64,000 nucleotides of DNA from an uncultured Bacteroides sp. (GTDB lineage: Bacteria; Bacteroidota; Bacteroidia; Bacteroidales; Bacteroidaceae). The notes below the pieces were generated by a model. That model made no database searches. It was given only the letters and a program-made list of their open reading frames with translations, and was not told the origin of the DNA. The position numbers were made by a program, and so were the translations under genes. The stretch's first letter is position 1; each line of letters begins with the position of its first letter. Location: positions 21,458 through 85,457 of the forward strand of contig NZ_CAJLKP010000015.1 of the NCBI RefSeq assembly GCF_905207245.1, written 5' to 3'. Of the stretch, positions 10,063-19,646 are shown piece after piece.

Positions 10063-11988
10063 ATGAGAAATAAGAGTTTAATCCTAATAACAATCTGTGC
10101 GGCTCTATCAACCGGTCTTTCCGCTCAATCCATTTATCCCGGACAGCATACCGGGAAAATGAAAAAAATGACAACCGCACCGATGCAGGTAGAAAGTTTC
10201 GACTTAAAAGACGTACGTTTATTGCCAAGCCGCTTTCGCGACAATATGATGCGTGATTCTATTTGGATGACCTCCATAGCAACCAATCGTTTGCTGCACA
10301 GTTTCCGCAACAATGCCGGAGTATTTGCCGGACGTGAAGGCGGATATATGACCGTAAAAAAACTGGGCGGCTGGGAATCACTGGACTGCGAACTGCGTGG
10401 ACATACAACAGGGCATTTACTATCAGCCTATGCGCTCATGTACGCATCTACCGGAAGTGAAATATTCAAGTTGAAAGGTGACAGCCTTGTTACAGGTCTG
10501 GCAGAAGTACAAGCAGCTTTGGGAAACGGGTATCTCAGTGCATATCCGGAAGAATTGATTAATCGGAACATACGTGGGACAAGTGTATGGGCACCCTGGT
10601 ATACATTACACAAGCTCTTCTCCGGATTGATCGACCAATACCTCTATACAGATAACAAACAGGCATTGGAAGTAGTTACCCGCATGGGCGACTGGGCTTA
10701 TAATAAACTTAAACCACTGGATGAAGCCACCCGGAAAAGGATGATACAGAATGAATTCGGCGGTGTGAACGAATCTTTTTATAATCTTTATGCCATCACC
10801 GGCGACGAGCGTTATCAATGGCTTGCTGAATTTTTCTATCACAATGATGTTATCGATCCGCTGAAAGAACAACGCGATGATTTAGGAACAAAGCACACGA
10901 ATACCTTTATCCCAAAAGTTCTTGCCGAAGCACGCAACTACGAGTTGACGCAGGATAATGGTAGTCGGAAACTGACTGATTTTTTCTGGCATACCATGAT
11001 AGACCATCATACCTTTGCACCGGGATGCAGCAGTGATAAAGAGCATTATTTCGATCCACAACAATTATCCAAACATCTGACCGGATATACCGGTGAGACT
11101 TGTTGTACATACAATATGCTGAAACTCAGTCGCCACCTGTTTTGCTGGACAGGAGATGCCAAAGTTGCCGACTACTACGAACGTGCACTCTATAATCATA
11201 TCCTTGGGCAACAAGACCCTGAAACGGGAATGGTATCCTATTTCTTGCCTTTGCTCTCCGGCTCGCACAAAGTTTATAGTACCCAGGAGAATTCCTTCTG
11301 GTGTTGTGTAGGCAGTGGTTTCGAAAGCCATGCTAAATATGGAGAAGCTATCTATTATCACAATGACCAGGGAATCTACGTAAACCTCTTTATCCCGTCA
11401 GAAGTAAACTGGAGAGCGAAAGGAATAACTCTGCACCAAGAAACAAGTTTCCCTGCAGAAGAAAACACAGCATTGACCATCCAAACGGACAAGCCTGTCA
11501 CCACTACGATTTATCTGCGCTATCCATCATGGAGTAAAAATGTGAAAGTAAACGTCAATGGAAAAAAAGTATCGGTAAAACAGAAACCGGGATCATACAT
11601 TGCCGTAACCCGCCAATGGAAAGACGGTGATCGTATTGAAGCTAATTATCCGATGAGCCTGCAACTGGAAACAACGCCAGACAATCCACAAAAGGGAACC
11701 CTGCTATACGGACCGCTGGTATTGGCCGGTGAATCAGGAACAGAAGGTATGCAATCTCCGGCACCATTCTCTGATCCGGCATTATACAATGATTACTATA
11801 CTTACAATTATCATATCCCGGCCGAACTGAATACTACATTACAAATAAACCGGAAACACCCCGAACACAGTTTACAACGTACGGGTAAGGAACTGATATT
11901 TAAAGCATCACAGGGCAATGTTCTAAAGCCACTGTATGACTTACATCACCAACGTTATGTTATATACTGGGATTTAATAGAAAAGTAG
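10063..11988 (+). CDS. GH127 beta-L-arabinofuranosidase family enzyme
   Basis: 641 residues with a signal peptide (about MRNKSLILITICAALSTGLS). It is a DUF1680-type (alpha/alpha)6 barrel protein. The zinc/cysteine catalytic centre of GH127 is visible as GETCC (Glu345, Cys347) and WCCVGSG (Cys414-Cys415). In the founding enzyme HypBA1 a Cys is the nucleophile and Zn is held by Glu and three Cys. The family removes beta-L-arabinofuranose, found on plant glycoproteins and in RG-II-like pectin. It is operonic with its neighbours. Confidence 0.88.
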   Translation: MRNKSLILITICAALSTGLSAQSIYPGQHTGKMKKMTTAPMQVESFDLKDVRLLPSRFRDNMMRDSIWMTSIATNRLLHSFRNNAGVFAGREGGYMTVKKLGGWESLDCELRGHTTGHLLSAYALMYASTGSEIFKLKGDSLVTGLAEVQAALGNGYLSAYPEELINRNIRGTSVWAPWYTLHKLFSGLIDQYLYTDNKQALEVVTRMGDWAYNKLKPLDEATRKRMIQNEFGGVNESFYNLYAITGDERYQWLAEFFYHNDVIDPLKEQRDDLGTKHTNTFIPKVLAEARNYELTQDNGSRKLTDFFWHTMIDHHTFAPGCSSDKEHYFDPQQLSKHLTGYTGETCCTYNMLKLSRHLFCWTGDAKVADYYERALYNHILGQQDPETGMVSYFLPLLSGSHKVYSTQENSFWCCVGSGFESHAKYGEAIYYHNDQGIYVNLFIPSEVNWRAKGITLHQETSFPAEENTALTIQTDKPVTTTIYLRYPSWSKNVKVNVNGKKVSVKQKPGSYIAVTRQWKDGDRIEANYPMSLQLETTPDNPQKGTLLYGPLVLAGESGTEGMQSPAPFSDPALYNDYYTYNYHIPAELNTTLQINRKHPEHSLQRTGKELIFKASQGNVLKPLYDLHHQRYVIYWDLIEK

Positions 11989-12009
11989 AAATAAAATAAA
12001 TACAAAAAT

Positions 12010-13953
12010 ATGAAGACTATCGGCTCAGCAATTATTATGTTAGCTCTCGCTCCTTCCCTCTTTGCGGACAATAGCAAGGAACTGAAGCTAGCATCTCCTG
12101 ACGGAACACATGAAATAGTATTTTACCAAAAGCAGGTTTCACCCGCGGTAAACGAGCTTTGTTATCGGGTAGATTACAAGTCACAACCTGTAGTCAATGA
12201 ATCACGTGCCGGACTGGAACTGGACAACCGGATATGGGAAATGGCTCTGGGAGCACGAAACCTGAAACAGTCTGCCTGCTGGATGGACAATCTGGAAGTA
12301 GACTCCGTGACTTACCAACCCGAAACAGACATCACCTGGCAGCCGCTTTACGGTGAACGTAGTAGTGTACGAGATCATTACCGGGCCGGCACCCTTTATC
12401 TCTCCCAAAAAGATAACTCCGGCTACCGGCTCAACATTGAGGTGCGCGCCTATAATGAAGGAGTAGCTTTCCGCTATTTCTTCCCGGAACACCCGAAGGC
12501 TATCTTTCATAAAGTAGTAGGTGATCTCACAGAATACGCCTTACCGGCAGGTACAAAAGCATGGACCGAACAATGGGCACAGGCTTTCTTTGAGTACCTG
12601 AACATTGATGATATCAAACATCCGGTAGAACGTGCCCTTACGCTGGAACTCCCGAATGGTAAATGGGCCGCACTGGCAGATGCTGATGTAGACGACTGGT
12701 GCCTGACCAAATACCTTGCCTCCACAGATAAGAAGAACACACTGACTTCTGTAATGTATAGCCCCGTGGATGTGGTGACTTATTATGCCACTCCCTGGAA
12801 AATAGTCATGGCAGCCGACAAACCGGGTGAATTGCTTGAACACAATGATATCATCCAGAATCTGAATCCGCCGTGTGAAATTTCCGATGCCGCTGCATGG
12901 GTGAAACCAGGCAAGATTATGCGCGAAGCAACTATCACAACCGAAGGCGCTATTGCAACCATCGACTTCTGTGCAGCACATAATATCCCTTATATGCTTT
13001 TCGACTGGCAATGGTACATGCCCTGTGCTTCACATGACGGGGATGCCACAAAGGTGGTTGCCCAACTGGATATGCCTCGTGTAATAGCTTATGGCAAGGA
13101 CAAAGGGGTTGGCGTCTGGGTGTACGTAAACCAGCATGCACTTATGAAACAAATGCGTGAACTTTTCCCATTGCTCCGCAAATGGGGAATTGTCGGGGTG
13201 AAATCCGGTTTCGTACAATACGCCAGCCATCGCTGGGCAACCTGGATCCATGATATGGTTCGTTTAGCGGCAGAAAATCATCTGCTGATGAATATCCATG
13301 ATGAATATCGTCCTTCAGGCTTCAGCCGTACTTATCCGAATTTATTGACTCAGGAAGGTATCTGTGGAAACGAAGAATTTCCCGATGCAACTCATAACGT
13401 CACGCTCCCCTTCACTCGTATGATAAACGGTGCAGCCGACTATACGATCTGTTATTTCGACAAACGGCTGAAAACGACTCATGCTCACCAACTGGCAGCA
13501 TCGCTCGTGTTCTACAGCCCACTACAAACTATCTTCTGGTATGACAAACCATCGTTCTATCACGGAGAACCGGAAATAGAATGGTTTGAGAACTTGCAAA
13601 CCGTATTCGACGATACGAAAGTATTGGATGGCACTCCCGGCAAAAACATAACAATGGCACGCCGAAAAGGTCAGGAATGGTTTGTTGCAGCAATGACCAA
13701 CAATGAAGGTTCTGAAGAAGAAATACCTCTCACGTTCCTTGATAAAGAAAAAAATTATCTCGCCTGCATCTATACGGATGGAGGAGAAAAGATAAAAACA
13801 AGTACACAAGTAAAATGTACTTATCTGTTTGTCAATGCTTCACAAACTATGAAGTTCCAGCTGAAACCCAGTGGTGGAGCTGCCATAAGATTGGTACCTA
13901 TAGACAGACAGGAAATGAAGAAGTATAAAAAGTACAAAGGAGAAAGATTATAA
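12010..13953 (+). CDS. GH97 glycoside hydrolase (second copy)
   Basis: 647 residues with an N-terminal signal (MKTIGSAIIMLALAPSLFA). It has the GH97 domain order of the minus-strand copy at 6.1-8.1 kb and shares NIHDEYRPSGFSRTYPN and TQEGICGNEEFPDATHNVTLPFTR, but is clearly diverged outside the core. As in that copy, the Asp position of retaining GH97s is Gly (KSGF, near residue 399). It closes the lyase-GH127-GH97 run, 21 bp after GH127. An alpha-glycosidase role in the outer envelope or periplasm is likely; the sugar is unknown. Confidence 0.85.
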   Translation: MKTIGSAIIMLALAPSLFADNSKELKLASPDGTHEIVFYQKQVSPAVNELCYRVDYKSQPVVNESRAGLELDNRIWEMALGARNLKQSACWMDNLEVDSVTYQPETDITWQPLYGERSSVRDHYRAGTLYLSQKDNSGYRLNIEVRAYNEGVAFRYFFPEHPKAIFHKVVGDLTEYALPAGTKAWTEQWAQAFFEYLNIDDIKHPVERALTLELPNGKWAALADADVDDWCLTKYLASTDKKNTLTSVMYSPVDVVTYYATPWKIVMAADKPGELLEHNDIIQNLNPPCEISDAAAWVKPGKIMREATITTEGAIATIDFCAAHNIPYMLFDWQWYMPCASHDGDATKVVAQLDMPRVIAYGKDKGVGVWVYVNQHALMKQMRELFPLLRKWGIVGVKSGFVQYASHRWATWIHDMVRLAAENHLLMNIHDEYRPSGFSRTYPNLLTQEGICGNEEFPDATHNVTLPFTRMINGAADYTICYFDKRLKTTHAHQLAASLVFYSPLQTIFWYDKPSFYHGEPEIEWFENLQTVFDDTKVLDGTPGKNITMARRKGQEWFVAAMTNNEGSEEEIPLTFLDKEKNYLACIYTDGGEKIKTSTQVKCTYLFVNASQTMKFQLKPSGGAAIRLVPIDRQEMKKYKKYKGERL

Positions 13954-14098
13954 AATATGATATTTCATTGAGTGAATAAACAGATTCGCTCGTATTAATA
14001 GGCAAATAACACATTAAGATTATTTTCAGTAGATAAAGGTAAGAGTTTGTTTAGGTAAAATCTTTGTTTTCAGGATATTTTAAAAGGTAAATAAAAAG

Positions 14099-15748
14099 AT
14101 GAAAAAGATATTTCTGCTTACGACATTGCTATGCGCTGCCTGCTGGCAGGCGGACGCCCAATATGTATCCAAAGCCTGGGTATCTGATCAGAAGGATGGC
14201 ACATACATCAATCCGGTGCTGCATGCCGATTATTCCGATCCGGATGTCTGTGCGGCAGGTGAAGATTTTTATATGACGGCTTCCAGCTTCGGATGTGCTC
14301 CCGGTTTGCCCATTCTCCATTCCAAAGACTTGGTTAACTGGAAATACGCAGGCTATGCGCTGAAACAGATAGAACCCATCGAGTTCTTCAATGCTCCCCA
14401 GCATGGAAAAGGTGTTTGGGCACCATCCATCCGCCACCATAATGGAGAGTTTTATATCTATTGGGGAGATCCGGATCATGGCATCTTCATGGTAAAGACC
14501 AAAGACCCGGCCGGAGAATGGGAGAAACCGATATTGGTAAAAGCCGGTCGTGGCATGATAGACCCTGCTCCACTATGGGATGAAGATGAAAAAGTATATC
14601 TGGTACACGCATGGGCAGGAAGTCGTGCCGCACTGAACAGTGTTATCACAATTTGTGAGATGAATGCAGAAGGAACAAAAGTGATCAGTGATCCGGTACT
14701 GGTCTTTGATGGTAATGATGGAATCAACCATACAATTGAAGGCCCCAAACTCTATAAGCGGAATGGCTACTACTATATTTTTGCCCCGGCAGGCGGAGTA
14801 GCAACCGGATGGCAGTTAGTATTGCGTTCGCGGAATATATACGGTCCTTATGAGAAGAAGATTGTCATGGCGCAAGGCTCTACCGGCATCAATGGTCCCC
14901 ACCAAGGCGCATGGGTTGATACGCAGACAGGGGAATCCTGGTTCGTTCACTTTCAGGATAAAGCCATGTATGGGCGTGTCGTTCACCTGAACCCGATGAA
15001 GTGGGTAAACGACTGGCCTGTAATTGGAGAAGATAAGGACGGCGATGGTTGTGGCGAACCAGTAACCCGTTATAAAAAGCCCAATGTAGGCAAGAATTAC
15101 CCGGTAGAAACACCTGCGGACAGTGACAAGTTCAATACCCGTCAGTTAGGCCTACAATGGGAATGGCATGCCAATTATCAGGATACATTCGGATATACTT
15201 CCGACCTGGGATTCATCCGTATTTACGGACATATTCTCTCCGAAAACTTTGTGAATTTCTGGGAAGTGCCAAACCTTTTATTGCAGAAATTCATGGCAGA
15301 AGAGTTCACAGCAACTACCAAACTAAAAGTTTCCGCCAAAATGGACGGACAGCAATCCGGATTGATTGTGATGGGTTGGGACTATTGTTACCTCGGAGTA
15401 GAGAAAGAGGGCGATAAGTTTATATTGAAACAAGTGACTTGCAAGGATGCAGAGCAAAAGACACCCGAAACAGTCACTCGCCTGGCAGAATTACCTGCCA
15501 GCAGAAAGTACGAAGCAGGTTTGTTTCCCAACTACGAAAGAGATATCTATCTACAGGTAAAAATAGAGAAAGGCGGTATCTGCCACTTCTATTACAGCCT
15601 GGATGGTAAGAAATATAAAGCAATAGGTATGCCTTTCACAGCCCGTCAGGGAAAATGGATAGGTGCCAAAGTAGGGCTATTCAGTACCACTCCTTATGGT
15701 AAGGAACGGGGATGGGTAGATGCCGATTGGTTTCACATAGATAAATAA
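14099..15748 (+). CDS. GH43 family glycosidase
   Basis: 549 residues with a signal peptide (about MKKIFLLTTLLCAACWQADA). The N-terminal five-bladed propeller shows the GH43 triad: base Asp in HADYSDPDV (about 43-51), pKa-modulating Asp in MIDPAPLWD (about 152-160) and acid Glu in IEGPKLY (about 213-219). A C-terminal beta-sandwich of about 200 residues follows. GH43 enzymes are inverting and mainly act on arabinofuranose or xylose linkages. A 145-bp gap separates it from the GH97; the GH88 starts 13 bp later, so those two are probably co-transcribed. Confidence 0.85.
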   Translation: MKKIFLLTTLLCAACWQADAQYVSKAWVSDQKDGTYINPVLHADYSDPDVCAAGEDFYMTASSFGCAPGLPILHSKDLVNWKYAGYALKQIEPIEFFNAPQHGKGVWAPSIRHHNGEFYIYWGDPDHGIFMVKTKDPAGEWEKPILVKAGRGMIDPAPLWDEDEKVYLVHAWAGSRAALNSVITICEMNAEGTKVISDPVLVFDGNDGINHTIEGPKLYKRNGYYYIFAPAGGVATGWQLVLRSRNIYGPYEKKIVMAQGSTGINGPHQGAWVDTQTGESWFVHFQDKAMYGRVVHLNPMKWVNDWPVIGEDKDGDGCGEPVTRYKKPNVGKNYPVETPADSDKFNTRQLGLQWEWHANYQDTFGYTSDLGFIRIYGHILSENFVNFWEVPNLLLQKFMAEEFTATTKLKVSAKMDGQQSGLIVMGWDYCYLGVEKEGDKFILKQVTCKDAEQKTPETVTRLAELPASRKYEAGLFPNYERDIYLQVKIEKGGICHFYYSLDGKKYKAIGMPFTARQGKWIGAKVGLFSTTPYGKERGWVDADWFHIDK

Positions 15749-15761
15749 AAAGACTGATTAT

Positions 15762-16985
15762 ATGAAAACAAAAGAACTACTGTTCGGTGCATGCTTGTGC
15801 ATGTTTACAGCTTGCAACATGCCCGAGAAAGGAATGGATGTAGATGTATATGAGGCGCTGGATTACTGTGACGCCCAGGTACAACGCACTTTAACAGAAC
15901 TAAAAGCGGCAGAAGGTACTATCGACTACTCGATGATGCCCCGTAACATCATGGACAGCCTCAACACCTGGCATTGCCGAAAAGCAACAAAGGATGAATG
16001 GTGCAGTGGCTTCTGGCCGGGAGTTTTATGGTATGATTACGAATATACCGGTAAAGCAGCCATAAAGAAAGAAGCAGAGAAATTCACCGAACCGTTGAAG
16101 TTCCTGTCACAAATTCCGGCATACGACCATGACCTGGGTTTTCTGATCTTTTGCAGCTACGGCAATGGATATCGGTTGACACATAATCCGGAATACAAAC
16201 AAGTGATTCTGGATACAGCAGATTCACTGGCAACCTTGTTCAAACCTCGTGTAGGCACTATACTTTCATGGCCACGTAATGTAGAAATGTTCGGTGGACA
16301 CAATACGATCATGGATAATATGATAAACCTGGAAATGCTTTTCTGGGCTGCCAAGAACGGAGGAAACCCATATCTGGCAGATATAGCAGTGTCGCACGCT
16401 GATAAGACTATGAAATATCAGTTCCGTCCCGACTACACTTCCTATCACGTAGCAGTTTATGATACTTTGACGGGCGACTTCATAAAAGGAGTTACACATC
16501 AGGGATATGCAGACAATACCATGTGGGCACGCGGACAGGCGTGGGCTATCTATGGATATACAGTAGTCTACAGGGAAACATTAGATCCGCGATATCTGGA
16601 TTTTGTACAGAAAGTAACAGATGTATATTTAGAAAGATTGCCGGAAGACTATGTGCCTTACTGGGATTTTGATGACCCCAATATCCCGAATGTCCCACGT
16701 GATGCTTCCGCTGCAAGTGTAACCGCATCGGCTTTACTTGAACTCTCCACTTACCTGCCCGGCAAAAAGGGAGAAGAATATAAGAATGCAGCTATAAAAA
16801 TGTTGGCAAGCCTGAGTTCGGACAAGTATCAATGCGGCAAAAGCAAACCGGCATTCCTCCTTCACTCCACCGGACACTTGCCGAATAATTCTGAAATAGA
16901 TGCTGCCATCATCTATGCAGATTATTACTATATTGAAGCCTTGATACGACTAAAAAATTCAATCGAAAACAAGGCTGTCATATAA
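15762..16985 (+). CDS. GH88 unsaturated glucuronyl hydrolase-like lipoprotein
   Basis: 407 residues with a lipobox (FTAC) at Cys 19. The (alpha/alpha)6 barrel has the two family Asp residues: Asp124 in YDHDLGF and Asp185 in TIMDNMINLEML, plus GQAWAIYGY. GH88 enzymes hydrate the unsaturated uronic acid left at the non-reducing end by polysaccharide lyases, so it fits with the lyase-family gene at 8.4-10.0 kb. It is the last intact gene before the degraded regulator. Confidence 0.85.
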   Translation: MKTKELLFGACLCMFTACNMPEKGMDVDVYEALDYCDAQVQRTLTELKAAEGTIDYSMMPRNIMDSLNTWHCRKATKDEWCSGFWPGVLWYDYEYTGKAAIKKEAEKFTEPLKFLSQIPAYDHDLGFLIFCSYGNGYRLTHNPEYKQVILDTADSLATLFKPRVGTILSWPRNVEMFGGHNTIMDNMINLEMLFWAAKNGGNPYLADIAVSHADKTMKYQFRPDYTSYHVAVYDTLTGDFIKGVTHQGYADNTMWARGQAWAIYGYTVVYRETLDPRYLDFVQKVTDVYLERLPEDYVPYWDFDDPNIPNVPRDASAASVTASALLELSTYLPGKKGEEYKNAAIKMLASLSSDKYQCGKSKPAFLLHSTGHLPNNSEIDAAIIYADYYYIEALIRLKNSIENKAVI

Positions 16986-17003
16986 AGGAAACACTCTCCC
17001 CTC

Positions 17004-17425
17004 TTACTGTTCCAGTTTGAGGGGAAGTGTAAACCAGAAGGTAGACCCTTTTCCCAACGTAGACTCAACTCCGATTTCACCGCCCATATTTTGAATGCAA
17101 TATTTTCGCATGTCATCCCTCAACAATAAGGGGTATTGCCCGGCATTAACACTGCTTTCGGAAGATTTTCTCCATAGGTAGAAAACAGATTTTCTTTATA
17201 TTATCTCAGAATTTCGGGTGTTTCAATAATCAGAATATTCATATATTCCACTTTCATACTTATATTTCTCTGATTATACTTTTTCTGCATAATATGTGAA
17301 ATAATAGTCTGACTCCAGGGAGCACCTGATGCATAACTACTAATAATCACATAATTTGATTTGATAAAAAAACACATAAAAATAATATTTGATTCGCCAG
17401 AAAATATTTTCAATCCGGCAATCAA
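17004..17425 (-). pseudogene. Sensor histidine kinase reduced to its two ends
   Basis: On the minus strand, the right part (17425 down to about 17100) reads NYVIISSYASGAPWSQ, VEYMNILIIETPEILR, a stop, KENLFSTYGENLPKAVLMPGN, then after a frame change LLLRDDMRKY. This resembles the periplasmic sensor domain of Bacteroides kinases. It then joins IQNMGGEIGVESTLGKGSTF and WFTLPLKLEQ before a stop at 17004-17006, which is the end of a HATPase domain. Membrane, DHp and most ATPase sequence is missing, so an internal deletion plus stops inactivated it. It is probably the former regulator of the enzyme locus to its left. Confidence 0.7.
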
Positions 17426-17446
17426 TATTTTTTCAATAAATAATTC

Positions 17447-17454
17447 TATATTTG
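17447..17454 (+). promoter_or_regulatory. Bacteroides -7 promoter element TATATTTG
   Basis: It matches TAnnTTTG and lies 33 bp before the ATG of the small lipoprotein, leaving a short leader. A clear -33 TTTG was not seen. Confidence 0.5.
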
Positions 17455-17486
17455 CATCTAATATTTACCACGAAAAACTATTATAT

Positions 17487-17780
17487 ATGAAGAACATCAT
17501 TTATTTGTTTGTATTTACAGTCATTGCAGGATGTACCAGCTCTTGTAAACAAGAAAGCCAATCCAAAGTAGTTAATGGCATTGTTTATGATGCCACAATG
17601 AACAATATAACTCTAATAACCGGTGAAGGAGATACAGTCAATATCAGTACCATGGATGCTAATACAAACAAGATAGGTGGTGTACTATTAGATGACAGCG
17701 TAGAAGTGACATATGTCAAGGAAAAGATTGAAGAAACAGAAATCCTGAAAGCTACGGAGGTGGTAATTATTAAAAAGTAA
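17487..17780 (+). CDS. Small lipoprotein of unknown function
   Basis: 97 residues. The ATG at 17487 is chosen over the in-frame ATG at 17361 because it gives a proper lipoprotein signal (MKNIIYLFVFTVIAGC, lipobox IAGC) and follows a -7 element at 17447. The mature part is a compact beta-rich domain (VVNGIVYDATMNNITLITG, later KATEVVIIKK). I recognise no catalytic motif. It is monocistronic, ending at a bidirectional terminator shared with the queuosine operon. Confidence 0.7.
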   Translation: MKNIIYLFVFTVIAGCTSSCKQESQSKVVNGIVYDATMNNITLITGEGDTVNISTMDANTNKIGGVLLDDSVEVTYVKEKIEETEILKATEVVIIKK

Positions 17781-17816
17781 TATTTGGGGGTGTTTCTTTC
17801 ACCCCCCCAAATATTA
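17779..17816. terminator. Bidirectional terminator between lipoprotein gene and queF
   Basis: AATATTTGGGGGTG pairs with a C-rich arm (17800-17816) across a TTTCTTT loop. Flanking A/T runs let it serve both converging units. It overlaps the last codon of queF. Confidence 0.75.
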
Positions 17817-18269
17817 TTCCCTATTCATAAGACGCTGCTCCGCCATGGCTTCATACCTTGTTCCCGGACGTCCATAGTTAGCATACGGATAAATGGAGAT
17901 GCCACCGCGCGGCGTAAAGAGCCCTGTCACCTCAATATATTTAGGGTTCATCAAGTTGATAAGGTCTTTCATTATGATATTCACGCAATCTTCATGGAAA
18001 GCACCATGATTTCGGAAGCTGAAAAGATAGAGTTTCAAACTCTTGCTTTCCACCATTTTAATATCAGGAATATAGCTGATACGGATTTCTGCAAAATCGG
18101 GCTGCCCGGTTATGGGACATAAACTGGTAAATTCCGGACAATTAAAACGCACCCAATAATCATTCCCAGGATGTTTGTTATCAAAAGCTTCCAGTACTTC
18201 GGGAGCATAATCTTGCTTATATTCTGTTTTTCTTCCCAAAAGGGAGAGTTGGTCTTTCAGTTCAGTCAT
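17814..18269 (-). CDS. queF: NADPH-dependent 7-cyano-7-deazaguanine reductase
   Basis: 151 residues, the short unimodular (type I) QueF. It reduces preQ0 to preQ1 in queuosine synthesis. The thioimide-forming Cys51 in TSLCPITGQPD, Asp58, and the family motif ESKSLKLYLFSFRNHGAFHE are all present. It is the last gene of yhhQ-queC-queF, 10 bp after queC. Confidence 0.95.
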   Translation of the reverse strand: MTELKDQLSLLGRKTEYKQDYAPEVLEAFDNKHPGNDYWVRFNCPEFTSLCPITGQPDFAEIRISYIPDIKMVESKSLKLYLFSFRNHGAFHEDCVNIIMKDLINLMNPKYIEVTGLFTPRGGISIYPYANYGRPGTRYEAMAEQRLMNRE

Positions 18270-18279
18270 AACTATACTA

Positions 18280-18939
18280 TCATTTACTATTAAGATATTT
18301 CTCTAATCCTTCACGACGCAGCTTGCATGCAGGGCAGTGACCGCAACCATCACCTGGAATACCATTATAACACGTCAAAGTTTCGCTTCGTATCAATTCC
18401 AGTACTCCCAACTCATCTGCCAGTCCCCAGGTTTCCGCTTTATCAATCCACATCAAGGGGGTATGGATGACGAACTGCTCATCCATGGCCAGGTTCAACG
18501 TTACATTGAGAGACTTAATAAAAGCATCCCTACAGTCGGGATAGCCACTGAAATCTGTCTGGGATACTCCTGTCACCATATGACTGATGCCACGCTCACG
18601 GGCATACACAGCAGCTATACTCAGGAAGAACAGATTGCGCCCCGGCACAAATGTATTGGGAAAACTATTGGCAGGCTTCTCCTGGTCCATGACCATGGTA
18701 GCATCTGTTAGCGAATTATGCCCCAACTTACCGATAAAAGATACATCCATTACTTCAAAATCCACATCGGCTTTACGGGCTATTTCCCGAGCCAATTCTA
18801 CCTCTTTCTCATGCTTCTGTCCATACAAGAAACTCAAAGCAACCACTTTCTTGAATTTATGCTTCGCCCAGAACAAACAAGTGGTAGAGTCTTGCCCACC
18901 ACTAAATACTACTAATGCAACTTCTTTATTCACAATCAT
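18280..18939 (-). CDS. queC: 7-cyano-7-deazaguanine synthase
   Basis: 219 residues. An ATP-dependent enzyme that converts 7-carboxy-7-deazaguanine to preQ0. The PP-loop SGGQDSTT (about 14-21) and the zinc-binding Cys cluster near the C-terminus (CGHCPACKLR) are intact. It lies 23 bp after yhhQ and 10 bp before queF. queD and queE are not in the window. Confidence 0.95.
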   Translation of the reverse strand: MIVNKEVALVVFSGGQDSTTCLFWAKHKFKKVVALSFLYGQKHEKEVELAREIARKADVDFEVMDVSFIGKLGHNSLTDATMVMDQEKPANSFPNTFVPGRNLFFLSIAAVYARERGISHMVTGVSQTDFSGYPDCRDAFIKSLNVTLNLAMDEQFVIHTPLMWIDKAETWGLADELGVLELIRSETLTCYNGIPGDGCGHCPACKLRREGLEKYLNSK

Positions 18940-18962
18940 TTAATTATTACTTGCAAATTATC

Positions 18963-19643
18963 TTAAATATCTTTGATTTTCAACACATTATAGGAAATAC
19001 CTTCATCATACACATCACTTCCGTCAATACGTTTAATAGCCGCCACAACGCGGATGGTAACCGGAAGGATCAATACTTCATACAGGGATTTCAATACAAT
19101 CTGAATACACATCATCATCAACAACTCAGGCCAGGCAATAATTCCTCCAAAAGCAACGGGAAAGAATATCAGAGAATCCGCCGTCTCCCCTACTATCGTC
19201 GACCAGATGGCACGAGCTGAAAAATGCCGTCCGCCGCTCGCCACTTTCATACGACTCATGACGTAAGCATTGAGAAATGAACCGACCAGAAATGCCGTTA
19301 GACTGGCCACTACAATGCGTGGCGCCATGCCAAATACGAAATTAAAATGTGCCTCTCCTTCCCAGAACGGTGCAGCAGGCAAAGCCACAGCTATCAGTCC
19401 CAGCATGACCACAAAAAAATTCATAGCAAATCCGCTCCAGATGATAAGACGGGCTTTGCGAAAGCCCCACACCTCTGCAATGCAATCATTAATAATATAA
19501 GAGATAGGGAAAACCAGTAAACCTGCGGTTACGGTAATACCGAAAACCTGGATGACTTTTGTTTCAAGAAGATTGGCTGCAATCAGACATACATTAAAAA
19601 GAATGCCTAGCAGCATAAAAGGTACAGATACTTTTTGCTTCAT
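18963..19643 (-). CDS. yhhQ: Queuosine precursor transporter, YhhQ family
   Basis: 226 residues and very hydrophobic, with about six membrane segments. Family features include the acidic/aromatic loop DCIAEVWGFRKAR and SRMKVASGGRHFSARAIWST followed by ETADSLIFFP. YhhQ proteins import preQ0/preQ1. It is first in the operon with queC and queF. Its ribosome binding site (AGGA) lies in the tail of a candidate preQ1 riboswitch, so uptake and synthesis may both be shut off by preQ1. Confidence 0.92.
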   Translation of the reverse strand: MKQKVSVPFMLLGILFNVCLIAANLLETKVIQVFGITVTAGLLVFPISYIINDCIAEVWGFRKARLIIWSGFAMNFFVVMLGLIAVALPAAPFWEGEAHFNFVFGMAPRIVVASLTAFLVGSFLNAYVMSRMKVASGGRHFSARAIWSTIVGETADSLIFFPVAFGGIIAWPELLMMMCIQIVLKSLYEVLILPVTIRVVAAIKRIDGSDVYDEGISYNVLKIKDI

Positions 19644-19646
19644 AAT

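Noticed and set aside
17361..17486. Longer start for the small lipoprotein
   Set aside because: It would bury the lipoprotein signal behind 42 residues and start upstream of the -7 element at 17447.
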